Source: Ramlibacter algicola
Lineage (GTDB): Bacteria; Pseudomonadota; Gammaproteobacteria; Burkholderiales; Burkholderiaceae_C
NCBI RefSeq assembly: GCF_016641735.1
Contig: NZ_JAEDAO010000001.1
Location: forward strand, 3,410,001 to 3,474,000
Direction: 5' to 3'
DNA length: 64,000 bases
Below the pieces are notes generated by a model. That model ran no database searches. It was given only the letters and a program-made list of their open reading frames with translations, and had not been told where the DNA came from. Positions 19,685 to 30,336 of the stretch are shown here, one piece after another. How positions within the stretch are numbered: the stretch's first letter is position 1; the number at the start of each line of letters is the position of its first letter. The translations under genes were made by a program, and so were the position numbers.

Positions 19685-20668
19685 TCAGGCGGCGGCGTCG
19701 AACCACGCGCGCGCGCCGGCCGGCAACGGCCGGCCGGTGGCTTGGGCGCGCTCGAGCACCTGCCAATGAAAACGGTAGCTGGCGCGGTCATGCAGCTTGC
19801 CGTCGAAGGAAATCGGCGCCCACGCCGCCGCTTGCGCGGCCAGCAGCAGGCGCACGGCCAGTTCCACCTCGTCGCCCGTCGGCGCCATCGCCTCGAGGAT
19901 GGGACGGACCTGGTCAGGGTGGATGCTCCACATGCGCGTGAAGCCGAATTCGGTGGTCGCACGGCGCGCGGCCGCACGCATGGCGGCCGGGTCCTTGAAC
20001 TCGGTGACCACGCTGTGCGAAGGCACCTTGCCGTGCGCGTGGCACGCCGACGCGATCTCCAGCTTGGCGCGCACCACGAGCGGGTGCGTGAACTGGCCCT
20101 CGACGCCCATGCCGGCTTCGGGAATCGCGCCGCCATGCGCCGACACGAAGTCCATCAGGCCGAAGCTGAGCGACTGCACGCGCGGGTGCGAGGCGATGTC
20201 GAAGGCGCGGTGCACGGCGGCGGGCGATTCGATGAGCGCATGCAGCGGCAGCGCGGGAGCGCCAGCCGCGTCGACGGCCCGAACGGCCGTTTCGATGTCC
20301 TGCACCGACTCGACCTTGGGGATCATCACGTGCGCCAGCCGCGCGCCGGCGCCGCCGACGATGGTGCGGACGTCGTCCGCGAAGGCGGGATGGTCGACGG
20401 CATGCACGCGCACGGCGACGCGCATGCCCTCTTCGGCGCCGAGCGCCAGCTCGGAGACCAGCTTCGCGTGGTCGGCTTCCGCGCCCGCAGGCGCGCCGTC
20501 CTCGCAATCGAGCGTGACGTCGAAGACGCAGGCGCCGAACTCGCGGGCCATGTCGGCCTGCAGCTGCAGGCTCTTGCGCATGCGCGCCTCGACGCCGCTG
20601 TAGTGGTCGCACACCGGCAGGTGGCCGGTGCGCGCCTGGGCGCCGAGAAGGACGGTGCGCGGGTGCAA
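19685..20668 (-). CDS. HpcH/HpaI aldolase / citrate lyase beta-like protein
   Basis: A 327-residue TIM-barrel protein of the CitE-like/malyl-CoA lyase superfamily. [14 protein letters not shown] holds the metal-binding acidic residues, [16 protein letters not shown] the catalytic-face Lys/Glu, and [12 protein letters not shown] the common HPxQ segment. The best start is a TTG at 20668, two bases after the mdh stop, which puts the conserved [10 protein letters not shown] at the N-terminus. No lyase alpha or gamma subunit is nearby, so it is not part of a citrate lyase complex; a malyl-, citramalyl- or oxaloacetate-type C-C lyase linked to the TCA cycle is plausible. Confidence 0.85.
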   Translation of the reverse strand: MHPRTVLLGAQARTGHLPVCDHYSGVEARMRKSLQLQADMAREFGACVFDVTLDCEDGAPAGAEADHAKLVSELALGAEEGMRVAVRVHAVDHPAFADDVRTIVGGAGARLAHVMIPKVESVQDIETAVRAVDAAGAPALPLHALIESPAAVHRAFDIASHPRVQSLSFGLMDFVSAHGGAIPEAGMGVEGQFTHPLVVRAKLEIASACHAHGKVPSHSVVTEFKDPAAMRAAARRATTEFGFTRMWSIHPDQVRPILEAMAPTGDEVELAVRLLLAAQAAAWAPISFDGKLHDRASYRFHWQVLERAQATGRPLPAGARAWFDAAA

Positions 20669-20670
20669 GG

Positions 20671-21657
<987 letters not shown>

Positions 21658-21784
21658 GGAAGGTTCTCCGGTGGAAGGTTGCGAATCGGCGCGGAGCCTG
21701 GGAGCGCGCCGCGGCGCACGGCCGGGGGCGAGGCCCTCGCGGGACAGCCCGTGATTGTACCCATGGCGACCCTGGCGCGGCAAT

Positions 21785-21812
21785 TTGTCTTATGTCTTAT
21801 AGAAGATATGAT
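21785..21812 (+). promoter_or_regulatory. GntR promoter with embedded operator-like repeats
   Basis: TTGTCT (21785-21790) and TATGAT (21807-21812), spaced 16, form a good sigma-70 promoter 27 bases before the GntR ATG. The spacer holds a tandem repeat GTCTTAT-GTCTTAT (21787-21800) and an imperfect palindrome TCTTATAGAAGA (21795-21806). A regulator bound here would cover the RNA polymerase site and, 140 bases from the mdh start, could act on both divergent units. Confidence 0.55.
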
Positions 21813-21838
21813 CGGGCCTCGGACGCCCTCCCGGACCC

Positions 21839-22609
21839 ATGCCCACCCCGCCCTTCCCGGACGACGCCGGCGCCCTGCCGGCGACGCCCGCGTTCAGCCC
21901 GCTGTACCAGCAGATCAAGGACCTGATCCTGCAAAGCCTGCAGCAGGGCGAGTGGAAGCCGGGCGAGGCGATCCCCAGCGAAATCGACCTGGCCGCGCGC
22001 TACCGCGTCAGCCAGGGCACGGTGCGCAAGGCCATCGACGAGCTCGCGGCCGAGCACCTGCTGGTGCGTCGCCAGGGCAAGGGCACCTTCGTCGCGACGC
22101 ATGCCGAGCAGCACGTGCAGTACCGCTTCCTGCGGCTCGTGCCCGACAGCGGCGACCGCGATGCCAATGGCCCCGCGCAGCGCACGATCCTCGAATGCCG
22201 GCGCTCGCGTGCCACCGGCGACATCGCACGCGCGCTCGCGCTGCGCTCCGGCGAGCCGGTGGTGCAGGTGCGCCGCGTGCTGTCGTTCGCGGGCGTGCCG
22301 ACGATCCTGGAAGACCTGTGGCTCCCCGGTGGCCCGTTCAAGGGCCTGACGGCCGAACAGATGGCCGACTACCCCGGGCCGACGTACGCGATGTTCGAGC
22401 TCGAGTTCGGCGTGCGCATGGTGCGCGCCGAGGAGAAGATCCGCGCCGTCGCCGCCGACGAGCAGCAGGCCGCGTTGCTGGCCGTCTCCCCGGGCACGCC
22501 GCTGCTCAGCGTGGAACGCATCGCTTCGACCTACAACGGCCTGCCCATGGAGTTGCGGCGCGGCCTGTACCGCACCGGCGACCGCCACTACCGCAACGTG
22601 CTCGCGTGA
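21839..22609 (+). CDS. GntR-family regulator, HutC/UTRA subfamily
   Basis: A 256-residue regulator. The winged helix (about residues 20-90) includes SPLYQQIKDLILQSL, PGEAIPSEIDLAARYRVSQG and RRQGKGTFVA, all typical of GntR; the rest is a UTRA effector domain as in HutC (VVQVRRVLSFAGVPTILEDLWLPGG). It lies between the mdh-acnB operon (divergent) and sdhCDAB-gltA (downstream, same strand). This position suggests that it tunes TCA-cycle expression to a carboxylate or acyl effector; this is inferred from location only. Confidence 0.92.
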   Translation: MPTPPFPDDAGALPATPAFSPLYQQIKDLILQSLQQGEWKPGEAIPSEIDLAARYRVSQGTVRKAIDELAAEHLLVRRQGKGTFVATHAEQHVQYRFLRLVPDSGDRDANGPAQRTILECRRSRATGDIARALALRSGEPVVQVRRVLSFAGVPTILEDLWLPGGPFKGLTAEQMADYPGPTYAMFELEFGVRMVRAEEKIRAVAADEQQAALLAVSPGTPLLSVERIASTYNGLPMELRRGLYRTGDRHYRNVLA

Positions 22610-22653
22610 ACGCCGCGCGCGCGCAAGTGACCCGGCGGACCTGTCGAGTCCCT

Positions 22654-22691
22654 TGCAACCGCCGTGTCAGCTTGTTGCAGTGAAATAGAAT
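22654..22691 (+). promoter_or_regulatory. sdh upstream region: inverted repeat and -10 box
   Basis: TAGAAT (22686-22691) is a good -10 element 62 bases before the sdhC ATG, without a convincing -35 box. Directly upstream, TGCAAC (22654-22659) and GTTGCA (22674-22679) form an inverted repeat with a 14-base spacer over the -35 position, a plausible activator or repressor site. Confidence 0.4.
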
Positions 22692-22753
22692 CGTGTGTTG
22701 TCCGCGGCACGCCCGCGCCATTTCGCACACGCGACCCCAGAAAGCTCCCGCCC

Positions 22754-23185
22754 ATGCAGACAGCCCAGAAGCGGCCGGAATTCCGCAACATCAACGCCTT
22801 GCGCGACCTGCCCACCTACCGCCTGCCGGCGCCGGGCTGGGTGTCCATCCTCCACCGCGTCAGCGGCATGCTGATGTTCGTGTTGCTGCCCTTCATCATC
22901 TGGATGTTCGACACGTCCGTCACCTCCGAGGTGTCGTTCGCGCGCTTCCGTTCCGCCTTCACCAACGGCCTCGGCTTCGTGCCGGGCTGGTTCGTCAAGC
23001 TGGTCGTGCTCGCGCTGATCTGGGCCTACCTGCACCACGTGTTCGCCGGCGTGCGCCACCTGTGGATGGACGTCAGCCACGCGGCGACGACCAAGCAGTT
23101 CGGCGGCAAGAGCGCCAAGGTCGTGCTGGTCGCCAGCATCGTCCTCACCGTCGTGCTCGCGGCCAAGCTGTTCGGCCTGTACTGA
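22754..23185 (+). CDS. sdhC: Succinate dehydrogenase cytochrome b556 subunit
   Basis: Membrane anchor of succinate dehydrogenase (complex II), with three transmembrane helices at about residues 35-58, 77-103 and 118-142. The signature LHHVFAGVRHLWMDV contains the haem b ligand His and the quinone-site Arg. The 143-residue length is usual. The ATG at 22754 was chosen because the upstream extension is not family-like. First gene of sdhC-sdhD-sdhA-sdhB-sdhE-gltA. Confidence 0.95.
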   Translation: MQTAQKRPEFRNINALRDLPTYRLPAPGWVSILHRVSGMLMFVLLPFIIWMFDTSVTSEVSFARFRSAFTNGLGFVPGWFVKLVVLALIWAYLHHVFAGVRHLWMDVSHAATTKQFGGKSAKVVLVASIVLTVVLAAKLFGLY

Positions 23186-23198
23186 ACGAGAGATCCCC

Positions 23199-23585
23199 AT
23201 GAGCGTCCCCAAGCGTCAAGGCCCCGTCAACTACGGCTCGCAGCGCACCGTCGTCGGCGCGCACTACGGCATGCGCGACTGGCTCAGCCAGCGCGTCACC
23301 GCGGTCGTGATGACCATCTTCACCCTGCTGGTCCTCGGCCAGCTGCTGCTCACGCGCGGTCCCATCGGCTACGACAAGTGGGCCGGCATCTTCGCGGCGC
23401 AGTGGATGAAGGTGCTGACCTTCTCCGTCATCGCCTCGCTCCTCTGGCACGTGTGGGTCGGCATGCGCGACGTGCTGATGGACTACATCAAGCCGGTGTT
23501 CCTGCGCCTCGTGCTGCAGGTGTTCGTGATCGTGTGGCTCACCGGCTGTGCCGGCTGGGCCCTGCAAGTCCTCTGGCGCCTCTGA
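23199..23585 (+). CDS. sdhD: Succinate dehydrogenase hydrophobic membrane anchor subunit
   Basis: Second membrane anchor of complex II, 128 residues with three hydrophobic helices. The SLLWHVWVGMRDVLMDYIK segment (about residues 78-96) carries the SdhD-type His and the Asp-Tyr of the quinone site. It begins 13 bases after sdhC, with GAGAG upstream of the ATG, and ends 13 bases before sdhA. Confidence 0.95.
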   Translation: MSVPKRQGPVNYGSQRTVVGAHYGMRDWLSQRVTAVVMTIFTLLVLGQLLLTRGPIGYDKWAGIFAAQWMKVLTFSVIASLLWHVWVGMRDVLMDYIKPVFLRLVLQVFVIVWLTGCAGWALQVLWRL

Positions 23586-23598
23586 GCGCCGACAGCAA

Positions 23599-25407
23599 AT
23601 GGCCTACAGCAGCAAGAACATCACCCGCCGCCGCTTCGACGTCGTCATCGTCGGTGCGGGCGGCTCCGGCATGCGCGCGTCCCTGCAACTCGCGCGCGCC
23701 GGCCTCAACGTCGCCGTCCTGTCCAAGGTGTTCCCCACCCGCTCGCACACCGTCGCCGCGCAAGGCGGCATCGGCGCGTCGCTGGGCAACATGTCCGAGG
23801 ACAACTGGCACTACCACTTCTACGACACCGTCAAGGGCGGTGACTGGCTGGGCGACCAGGACGCGATCGAGTTCATGTGCCGCGAGGCGCCGCACGTGGT
23901 CTACGACCTCGAGCACATGGGCATGCCGTTCGACCGCAACCCGGACGGCACCATCTACCAGCGCCCGTTCGGCGGCCACACGGCCAACTACGGCGAGAAG
24001 CCCGTGCAGCGCGCCTGCGCCGCGGCCGACCGCACCGGGCACGCGATGCTGCACACGCTGTACCAGCAGAACGTCAAGGCGCGCACCAGTTTCTTCGTCG
24101 AGTGGATGGCGCTGGACCTGATCCGCGATGCCGAAGGCGACGTCGTCGGCGTCACCGCGCTGGAGATGGAGACGGGCGACCTGCACATCCTGGAAGCCAA
24201 GACCACGCTGCTGGCCACCGGCGGCGCGGGCCGCATCTTCGCCGCGTCGACCAACGCGTTCATCAACACCGGCGACGGGCTGGGCATGGCGGCGCGCGCC
24301 GGCATCCCGCTCGAGGACATGGAGTTCTGGCAGTTCCACCCGACCGGCGTGGCCGGCGCGGGCGTGCTGCTCACCGAAGGCTGCCGCGGCGAAGGCGCCA
24401 TCCTGCTGAACAGCAATGGCGAGCGCTTCATGGAGCGCTACGCGCCCACGCTGAAGGACCTGGCGCCGCGCGACTTCGTGTCGCGTTCGATGGACCAGGA
24501 GATCAAGGAAGGTCGCGGCTGCGGTCCCAACAAGGACTACGTGCTGCTCAAGCTGGACCACCTGGGCGCGGAGACCATCCACAAGCGCCTGCCGTCGGTG
24601 TACGAGATCGGCATCAACTTCGCCAACGTCGACATCACCAAGGAGCCGATCCCGGTCGTGCCCACGATCCACTACCAGATGGGCGGCATCCCGACCAACA
24701 TCCACGGCCAGGTGGTGACGCAGACCGCGGACGACCACAACGCGGTGGTCAACGGCCTCTACGCGGTGGGCGAATGCTCCTGCGTCAGCGTGCACGGCGC
24801 CAACCGCCTGGGCACCAACTCGCTGCTGGACCTGCTGGTGTTCGGCCGCGCGGCCGGCAACCACATCGTCGAGTTCGCCTCGCGCACCAAGGCCCACAAG
24901 GACCTGCCCAAGGACGCCGCGGACCGCACGCTAGAGCGTCTCGCGCGACTGGACTCGGCCACCGGTGGCGAATACGCCCAGGACGTGGCCAACGACATCC
25001 GCGCCACCATGCAGCGCCACGCGGGCGTGTTCCGCACGCAGTCGAGCATGGACGAAGGCGTGCAGAAGATCGCCGCCATCCGCGAACGCGTGAATGCGAT
25101 CGCGATGCAGGACAAGTCGATGGTGTTCAACACGGCCCGCGTGGAAGCGCTGGAGGTCGAGAACCTCATCGAGTGCGCGCAGGCGACCATGGTGTCGGCA
25201 GCCGCCCGCAAGGAATGCCGCGGCGCCCACACCGTCAGCGACTACGAGAAGCCGGCCGACGACCCGGTCGCGCCGCTCGGCCGCGACGATGCCAACTGGA
25301 TGAAGCACACGCTGTGGCACAGCCAGGGCAATTCGCTCACCTACAAGCCCGTGAAGATGAAGCCGCTGACGGTCGACTCCGTGCCGCCGAAGGTGCGCAC
25401 GTTCTGA
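23599..25407 (+). CDS. sdhA: Succinate dehydrogenase flavoprotein subunit
   Basis: Catalytic subunit of complex II that oxidises succinate to fumarate on covalently bound FAD. The 602-residue protein starts MAYSSKNITRRRFDVVIVGAGGSGMRA in outline; the FAD-attachment His is in RSHTVAAQGGIGA, and the substrate-site HPTGVAGAGVLLTEGCRGEG and NTARVEALEVENL are present. The ATG at 23599 gives the family N-terminus. Flavinylation is assisted by SdhE, encoded two genes downstream. Confidence 0.98.
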   Translation: MAYSSKNITRRRFDVVIVGAGGSGMRASLQLARAGLNVAVLSKVFPTRSHTVAAQGGIGASLGNMSEDNWHYHFYDTVKGGDWLGDQDAIEFMCREAPHVVYDLEHMGMPFDRNPDGTIYQRPFGGHTANYGEKPVQRACAAADRTGHAMLHTLYQQNVKARTSFFVEWMALDLIRDAEGDVVGVTALEMETGDLHILEAKTTLLATGGAGRIFAASTNAFINTGDGLGMAARAGIPLEDMEFWQFHPTGVAGAGVLLTEGCRGEGAILLNSNGERFMERYAPTLKDLAPRDFVSRSMDQEIKEGRGCGPNKDYVLLKLDHLGAETIHKRLPSVYEIGINFANVDITKEPIPVVPTIHYQMGGIPTNIHGQVVTQTADDHNAVVNGLYAVGECSCVSVHGANRLGTNSLLDLLVFGRAAGNHIVEFASRTKAHKDLPKDAADRTLERLARLDSATGGEYAQDVANDIRATMQRHAGVFRTQSSMDEGVQKIAAIRERVNAIAMQDKSMVFNTARVEALEVENLIECAQATMVSAAARKECRGAHTVSDYEKPADDPVAPLGRDDANWMKHTLWHSQGNSLTYKPVKMKPLTVDSVPPKVRTF

Positions 25408-25470
25408 TCGGTACGTTGTCCTACGGACTTCCACGGCGGCACCAAAGCACCTAGATTCCCTCGAAGCACC

Positions 25471-26175
25471 ATGCAGAAACGCACGTTCCAGATCTACCGC
25501 TACGACCCGGACAAGGACGCCAAGCCTTACATGCAGACGGTCGAGATCGAGCTCGAGGGCAACGAGCGCATGCTGCTCGACGCGCTGATGAAGCTCAAGG
25601 CGCAGGACCCGACGCTGTCGTTCCGCCGCTCCTGCCGCGAAGGCGTGTGCGGCTCGGACGCGATGAACATCAACGGCAAGAACGGCCTGGCGTGCCTGAC
25701 GAACATGCGCACGCTGAAGGATCCGATCGTCCTCAAGCCCCTGCCCGGCCTGCCCGTCGTGCGCGACCTGATCGTCGACATGACGGACTTCTTCAAGCAG
25801 TACCACTCGATCAAGCCCTACCTCGTCAACGACGAGATCCCGCCCGAGAAGGAACGCCTGCAGTCCCCCGAGGAGCGCGAAGAGCTCAACGGCCTGTACG
25901 AATGCATCCTGTGCGCCAGCTGCTCCACCAGCTGCCCCAGCTTCTGGTGGAACCCGGACAAGTTCGTCGGCCCGGCCGGCCTGCTGCAGGCCTACCGCTT
26001 CATCGCCGACAGCCGCGACCAGGCGACCGGCGAGCGCCTCGACAACCTCGAGGACCCGTACCGCCTGTTCCGCTGCCACACGATCATGAACTGCACGGAC
26101 GTCTGCCCGAAGGGCCTCAACCCGACGGCCGCCATCGGCAAGATCAAGGAGCTGATGGTCCGCCGGGCCATCTGA
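25471..26175 (+). CDS. sdhB: Succinate dehydrogenase iron-sulfur subunit
   Basis: Electron-transfer subunit linking SdhA to the membrane anchors, 234 residues. Cysteines of the [2Fe-2S] cluster are in [16 protein letters not shown] and LACLTN; those of the [4Fe-4S] and [3Fe-4S] clusters are in [16 protein letters not shown] and [18 protein letters not shown] 63-base gap after sdhA holds no other gene. It is followed 7 bases later by sdhE. Confidence 0.98.
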   Translation: MQKRTFQIYRYDPDKDAKPYMQTVEIELEGNERMLLDALMKLKAQDPTLSFRRSCREGVCGSDAMNINGKNGLACLTNMRTLKDPIVLKPLPGLPVVRDLIVDMTDFFKQYHSIKPYLVNDEIPPEKERLQSPEEREELNGLYECILCASCSTSCPSFWWNPDKFVGPAGLLQAYRFIADSRDQATGERLDNLEDPYRLFRCHTIMNCTDVCPKGLNPTAAIGKIKELMVRRAI

Positions 26176-26182
26176 GGCACGC

Positions 26183-26449
26183 GTGGCGGAAGCGCTCCTG
26201 GACGATCACGCCGTCGGCAAGCTGCGCTGGCGCTGCCGGCGCGGGCTGCTGGAGAACGACCTCGTCCTGGAACGCTTCTTCTCGCGGCACGCGGCGACCC
26301 TCACCGCTCGGCAGGGCGAGTTGCTCGAGGAGTTGATGCAACTCGCCGACAATGACCTGCTGGACCTGCTGCTGTCGCGCCGCGAGCCCGCCGGCGAGCT
26401 CGACCGTCCCGAAGTCCATGGATTGCTGAAGCTGCTGCGCTCGCGCTGA
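26183..26449 (+). CDS. sdhE: FAD assembly factor SdhE
   Basis: An 88-residue all-helical protein of the SdhE/YgfY family that binds SdhA and promotes covalent attachment of FAD. The family motif is visible as CRRGLLENDLVLERF at residues 19-33 (RGxxE type). It starts with GTG at 26183, 7 bases after the sdhB stop. Its location between sdhB and gltA is the usual beta-proteobacterial arrangement. Confidence 0.92.
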   Translation: MAEALLDDHAVGKLRWRCRRGLLENDLVLERFFSRHAATLTARQGELLEELMQLADNDLLDLLLSRREPAGELDRPEVHGLLKLLRSR

Positions 26450-26479
26450 GCGCGCCCACCGATCACCCAAGGAAACGCC

Positions 26480-27790
26480 ATGAAACTCGCCGACAACAAA
26501 GCCACCCTGTCGTTCTCCAGCGGCAGCCCCAGCGTCGAGCTGCCCGTCTACAAGGGCACCATCGGCCCGGACGTGATCGACATCCGCAAGCTGTACGCGC
26601 AGACGGGCATGTTCACGTACGACCCCGGCTTCATGTCGACGGCGTCGTGCCAGTCGACCATCACGTACATCGACGGCGATAAGGGCGAGCTGCTGTACCG
26701 CGGCTACCCCATCGAGCAGCTGGCCACGAAGTGCGACTTCCTCGAGACCTGCTACCTGCTGCTCAAGGGTGAACTGCCCAACCAGGCGCAGAAGACCGAT
26801 TTCGTCTCGCGCGTGACCAACCACACGATGGTCAACGAGCAGATGCAGTTCTTCCTGCGCGGCTTCCGCCGCGACGCGCACCCGATGGCGGTGATGACCG
26901 GCCTGGTGGGCGCCCTGTCGGCCTTCTACCACGACAGCACCGACATCAATAACCCCGAGCACCGCGAGATCTCGGCGATCCGGCTGATCGCGAAGATGCC
27001 GACGCTGGTCGCGATGACCTACAAGTACTCCGTCGGCCAGCCGTACATCTACCCGAAGAACGACCTGTCGTACTCGGCGAACTTCATGCGCATGATGTTC
27101 GCGACGCCGTGCGAGGAGTACGAGCCCAACGACGTGCTGGTGCGCGCGATGGACCGCATCTTCATCCTGCACGCCGACCACGAGCAGAACGCGTCCACCT
27201 CCACCGTGCGCCTGTGCGGCAGCTCGGGCACGAACCCGTTCGCGGCCATCGCCGCCGGCGTCGCGTGCCTCTGGGGTCCCGCCCACGGCGGCGCCAACGA
27301 AGCCGCGCTGAACATGCTGGAGGACATCCAGCAGATGGGCGGCGTCGCCAAGATCGGCGAGTTCGTCTCCAAGGTGAAGGACAAGAACTCCGGCGTCCGC
27401 CTGATGGGCTTCGGCCATCGCGTCTACAAGAACTACGACCCGCGTGCCAAGCTGATGCGCGAGACCTGCCACGAGGTGCTGCAGGAGCTGGGCCTGGAAA
27501 ACGACCCGCTGTTCAAGCTGGCCATGTCGCTGGAGAAGATCGCGCTGGAAGACGAGTACTTCGTCTCGCGCAAGCTGTACCCGAACGTCGACTTCTACTC
27601 GGGCATCGTACAGCGCGCCATCGGAATCCCGGTCGGCCTGTTCACGGGCATCTTCGCGCTGGCCCGCACCGTCGGCTGGATCGCGCAGCTCAACGAGATG
27701 CTGGCCGATCCCGAGTACAAGATCGGCCGCCCGCGCCAGCTGTTCACCGGCGCCACCAAGCGCGACGTGCAGCCGATCGCCCAGCGCTGA
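26480..27790 (+). CDS. gltA: Citrate synthase
   Basis: Condenses acetyl-CoA and oxaloacetate to citrate. The 436 residues fit the type II hexameric enzyme of Gram-negative bacteria. Catalytic residues are seen in the [12 protein letters not shown]is segment, [13 protein letters not shown] and the Asp of YPNVDFYSG. An AAGGAA ribosome site precedes the ATG, 30 bases after sdhE. It is the last gene of the sdh operon and has its own intrinsic terminator. Confidence 0.98.
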   Translation: MKLADNKATLSFSSGSPSVELPVYKGTIGPDVIDIRKLYAQTGMFTYDPGFMSTASCQSTITYIDGDKGELLYRGYPIEQLATKCDFLETCYLLLKGELPNQAQKTDFVSRVTNHTMVNEQMQFFLRGFRRDAHPMAVMTGLVGALSAFYHDSTDINNPEHREISAIRLIAKMPTLVAMTYKYSVGQPYIYPKNDLSYSANFMRMMFATPCEEYEPNDVLVRAMDRIFILHADHEQNASTSTVRLCGSSGTNPFAAIAAGVACLWGPAHGGANEAALNMLEDIQQMGGVAKIGEFVSKVKDKNSGVRLMGFGHRVYKNYDPRAKLMRETCHEVLQELGLENDPLFKLAMSLEKIALEDEYFVSRKLYPNVDFYSGIVQRAIGIPVGLFTGIFALARTVGWIAQLNEMLADPEYKIGRPRQLFTGATKRDVQPIAQR

Positions 27791-27809
27791 TCCGGCTTCG
27801 CGTTGGGAC

Positions 27810-27833
27810 AAAGCCCGCTCCGGCGGGCTTTTT
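27810..27833 (+). terminator. Intrinsic terminator after gltA
   Basis: AAAGCCCGC (27810-27818) pairs with GCGGGCTTT (27823-27831) around a 4-base loop and continues into a run of five T residues (27829-27833). It lies 20 bases past the gltA stop and closes the sdh-gltA operon. Confidence 0.88.
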
Positions 27834-27853
27834 CATGCCCGGACGAGCCCACA

Positions 27854-27874
27854 CCCATCTCCATCCGCGATGGG
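27854..27874. promoter_or_regulatory. LysR-type operator candidate (ATC-N9-GAT)
   Basis: CCCATC (27854-27859) and GATGGG (27869-27874) form an inverted repeat with a 9-base spacer, containing the ATC-N9-GAT form of the LysR T-N11-A box. It lies 50 bases upstream of the LysR gene starting at 27924, a usual place for autoregulation. Confidence 0.4.
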
Positions 27875-27923
27875 AGGGCATCGCCACCGAGGGAGAATGG
27901 CCATCGACCTTCTTCCCTGACGA

Positions 27924-28868
27924 ATGCAAAGCACCGAACGCAGCTTCGCGCGCCGGCTGGACCTCACGTCCCTCCAGCTGTTCGTCGCCGTCTGCGAGGC
28001 CGGGTCGATCGGCCGCGCCGCGGGGCAGGAGTTCATCGCGGCGTCCGCCGTGAGCAAGCGACTCTCGGACCTCGAAGCCGCCCTCGGCACCCCGTTGCTG
28101 TATCGGCGCCCGCGCGGCGTCGAACTCACGCCCGCGGGCGAGACCTTCCTGCACCACGCGCGCTCGGTCCTCTTCAGCCTCGAGCGCATGCAGGGCGAAC
28201 TGAGCGAATTCGCGCAGGGCGTTCGCGGGCACGTGCGCATCCACGCCAACCTGTCGGCCATCGTGCAATTCCTGCCGGAGGACCTGGCGGGCTTCGCGCG
28301 CCGGCATCCGCAGGTCAAGCTCGATCTCGAGGAGCACGTCAGCGCCGAAGTCGTGCGCGCGGTGCGCGACGGCGATGCCGACGTCGGCATCTGCAACACG
28401 ACCGGCGCGCTCGCGGACCTGCAGGTGCGCCGCTATCGGCAGGACCGCCTGGTGGTCGCCGTGCCGCGCGGCCACCCGCTTGCTGCCTACGACGCGGTCT
28501 GGTACGCCGACACGCTGGACCACGACCAGATCGGCATGAGCGGCAACAGCGCGATCGACGTCGCGATGCGCCGCGCCGCTGCCGCCGCCGGCAAGGACAT
28601 CCCGCTGCGCGTGCGCGTCACCGGGCTCGATGCGCTGTGCCGCATGGTCCACAACCGGCTGGGCATCGGCCTGCTGCCCGATCGCGCCTTCGAGCTGCTG
28701 CGCGGCGTCGGCGACCTGCAGGCCGTGCCGCTGCGCGACGACTGGGCGGTGCGCGACATCGACCTGCTGGCGCGCGACTTCGACGCGCTGCCCGTCACCG
28801 CGCGCATGCTCGTCGACCACCTGTGCGCCACCGCCGATCCCCTGCTGGACGATCGCCGGGCCGCCTAG
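27924..28868 (+). CDS. LysR-family transcriptional regulator upstream of leuC
   Basis: A 314-residue LysR protein: winged helix at about residues 13-72 (LQLFVAVCEAGSIGRAA and SAVSKRLSDLEAALGTPLLYRR as the recognition region) and an effector domain from about 100 on. It is transcribed toward leuC, whose start lies 37 bases after its stop. Control of the leucine genes is possible but such a regulator sits at this place in several Comamonadaceae without proven targets. Confidence 0.9.
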   Translation: MQSTERSFARRLDLTSLQLFVAVCEAGSIGRAAGQEFIAASAVSKRLSDLEAALGTPLLYRRPRGVELTPAGETFLHHARSVLFSLERMQGELSEFAQGVRGHVRIHANLSAIVQFLPEDLAGFARRHPQVKLDLEEHVSAEVVRAVRDGDADVGICNTTGALADLQVRRYRQDRLVVAVPRGHPLAAYDAVWYADTLDHDQIGMSGNSAIDVAMRRAAAAAGKDIPLRVRVTGLDALCRMVHNRLGIGLLPDRAFELLRGVGDLQAVPLRDDWAVRDIDLLARDFDALPVTARMLVDHLCATADPLLDDRRAA

Positions 28869-28878
28869 ACCCGACCAC

Positions 28879-28884
28879 TAGAAT
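28879..28884 (+). promoter_or_regulatory. Candidate -10 box for leuC
   Basis: TAGAAT stands 21 bases before the leuC ATG. No good -35 box is seen 15-19 bases upstream, where the sequence is GC-rich, so activation by a regulator or read-through from the lysR gene may be needed. Confidence 0.3.
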
Positions 28885-28905
28885 CCAACCGAACAGGACC
28901 ACGCC

Positions 28906-30327
28906 ATGGCCCGCACCCTCTACGACAAGATCTGGGACGAGCACGTCGTCCACACCGAGGAGGACGGCACCGCCATCCTCTACATCGACCGCCATCTCGT
29001 GCACGAGGTGACGAGCCCGCAGGCGTACGAAGGCCTGCGCGAAAGCGGCCGCAAGGTGTGGCGCGTGAGCTCCGTCGTCGCCACCGCCGACCACAACACG
29101 CCCACCACCGGCTGGGAGCGCGGCTACGACGGCATCGACGACCCGATCAGCAAGGAACAGGTCACGACCCTCGACAAGAACATGCAGGAGTTCGGCGCCG
29201 CCGCGTACTTCCCGTTCCTGTCCAAGCGCCAGGGCATCGTGCACGTGATCGGTCCCGAGCAGGGCGCGACGCTGCCGGGCATGACGGTGGTGTGCGGCGA
29301 TTCGCACACGTCCACGCACGGCGCGTTCGGCGCGCTCGCGCACGGCATCGGCACCAGCGAGGTGGAGCACGTGCTGGCCACGCAGACGCTGCTGGCCAAG
29401 AAGGCGAAGAACATGCTGGTGCGCGTCGAGGGCCAGCTGGCCCGCGGCGTCACCGCCAAGGACATCGTGCTGGCCATCATCGGCCGCATCGGCACCGCGG
29501 GCGGCACCGGCTACACGATCGAGTTCGCCGGTTCGGCCATCCGCGCACTGTCGATGGAAGGCCGCATGACCGTGTGCAACATGGCCATCGAGGCCGGCGC
29601 CCGCGCGGGACTGGTCGCGGTGGACGACAAGACCATCGAGTACCTGAAGGGCCGCCCGCTCTCGCCCACAGGCGTGGAATGGGACCAGGCGGTCGCCTAC
29701 TGGCGCACGCTGCAGTCCGACCCCGGCGCGGGGTTCGACGCGGTGGTCGACCTGGACGCCGCCGCGATCCGGCCGCAGGTGACCTGGGGCACGTCGCCCG
29801 AGATGGTCACGGGCGTGGACGGCCGCGTGCCGGACCCGGATGCCGAGAAGGACGACTCCAGGCGGGGCGCCATCGAGCGCGCGCTGACCTACATGGGCCT
29901 GGAACCCGGCAAGCCGGTGCAGGACATCTTCGTCGACAAGGTGTTCATCGGCTCGTGCACCAACAGCCGCATCGAGGACATCCGCGAGGCCGCCGCGGTG
30001 GTCAAGCGCCTCGGGCAGAAGGTGGCCAAGAACGTGAAGCTCGCGATGGTGGTGCCGGGCTCCGGCCTGGTGAAGGAACAGGCCGAGCGCGAAGGGCTGC
30101 ACGAGATCTTCAAGGCCGCGGGCTTCGACTGGCGCGAACCGGGCTGCTCGATGTGCCTGGCGATGAACGCCGACCGGCTCGAGCCGGGCGAGCGCTGCGC
30201 GTCCACCAGCAACCGCAATTTCGAGGGCCGCCAGGGTGCGGGCGGCCGCACGCACCTGGTCAGCCCCGCGATGGCCGCGGCGGCGGCGGTGCACGGCCAT
30301 TTCGTCGATGTCCGTCAATTCGCCTGA
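28906..30327 (+). CDS. leuC: 3-isopropylmalate dehydratase large subunit
   Basis: Iron-sulfur subunit of isopropylmalate isomerase in leucine synthesis (2- to 3-isopropylmalate), 473 residues. Cluster cysteines are in [18 protein letters not shown] (about residue 350) and [15 protein letters not shown] (about 410); [22 protein letters not shown] is the conserved aconitase-type segment. LeuD, its partner, is encoded 180 bases downstream, after a short lipoprotein gene. Confidence 0.98.
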   Translation: MARTLYDKIWDEHVVHTEEDGTAILYIDRHLVHEVTSPQAYEGLRESGRKVWRVSSVVATADHNTPTTGWERGYDGIDDPISKEQVTTLDKNMQEFGAAAYFPFLSKRQGIVHVIGPEQGATLPGMTVVCGDSHTSTHGAFGALAHGIGTSEVEHVLATQTLLAKKAKNMLVRVEGQLARGVTAKDIVLAIIGRIGTAGGTGYTIEFAGSAIRALSMEGRMTVCNMAIEAGARAGLVAVDDKTIEYLKGRPLSPTGVEWDQAVAYWRTLQSDPGAGFDAVVDLDAAAIRPQVTWGTSPEMVTGVDGRVPDPDAEKDDSRRGAIERALTYMGLEPGKPVQDIFVDKVFIGSCTNSRIEDIREAAAVVKRLGQKVAKNVKLAMVVPGSGLVKEQAEREGLHEIFKAAGFDWREPGCSMCLAMNADRLEPGERCASTSNRNFEGRQGAGGRTHLVSPAMAAAAAVHGHFVDVRQFA

Positions 30328-30336
30328 GGAGGCTCC

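Noticed and set aside
22610..22753. Riboswitch upstream of sdhC
   Set aside because: Only a simple inverted repeat is visible; no multi-stem aptamer pattern that I recognise.
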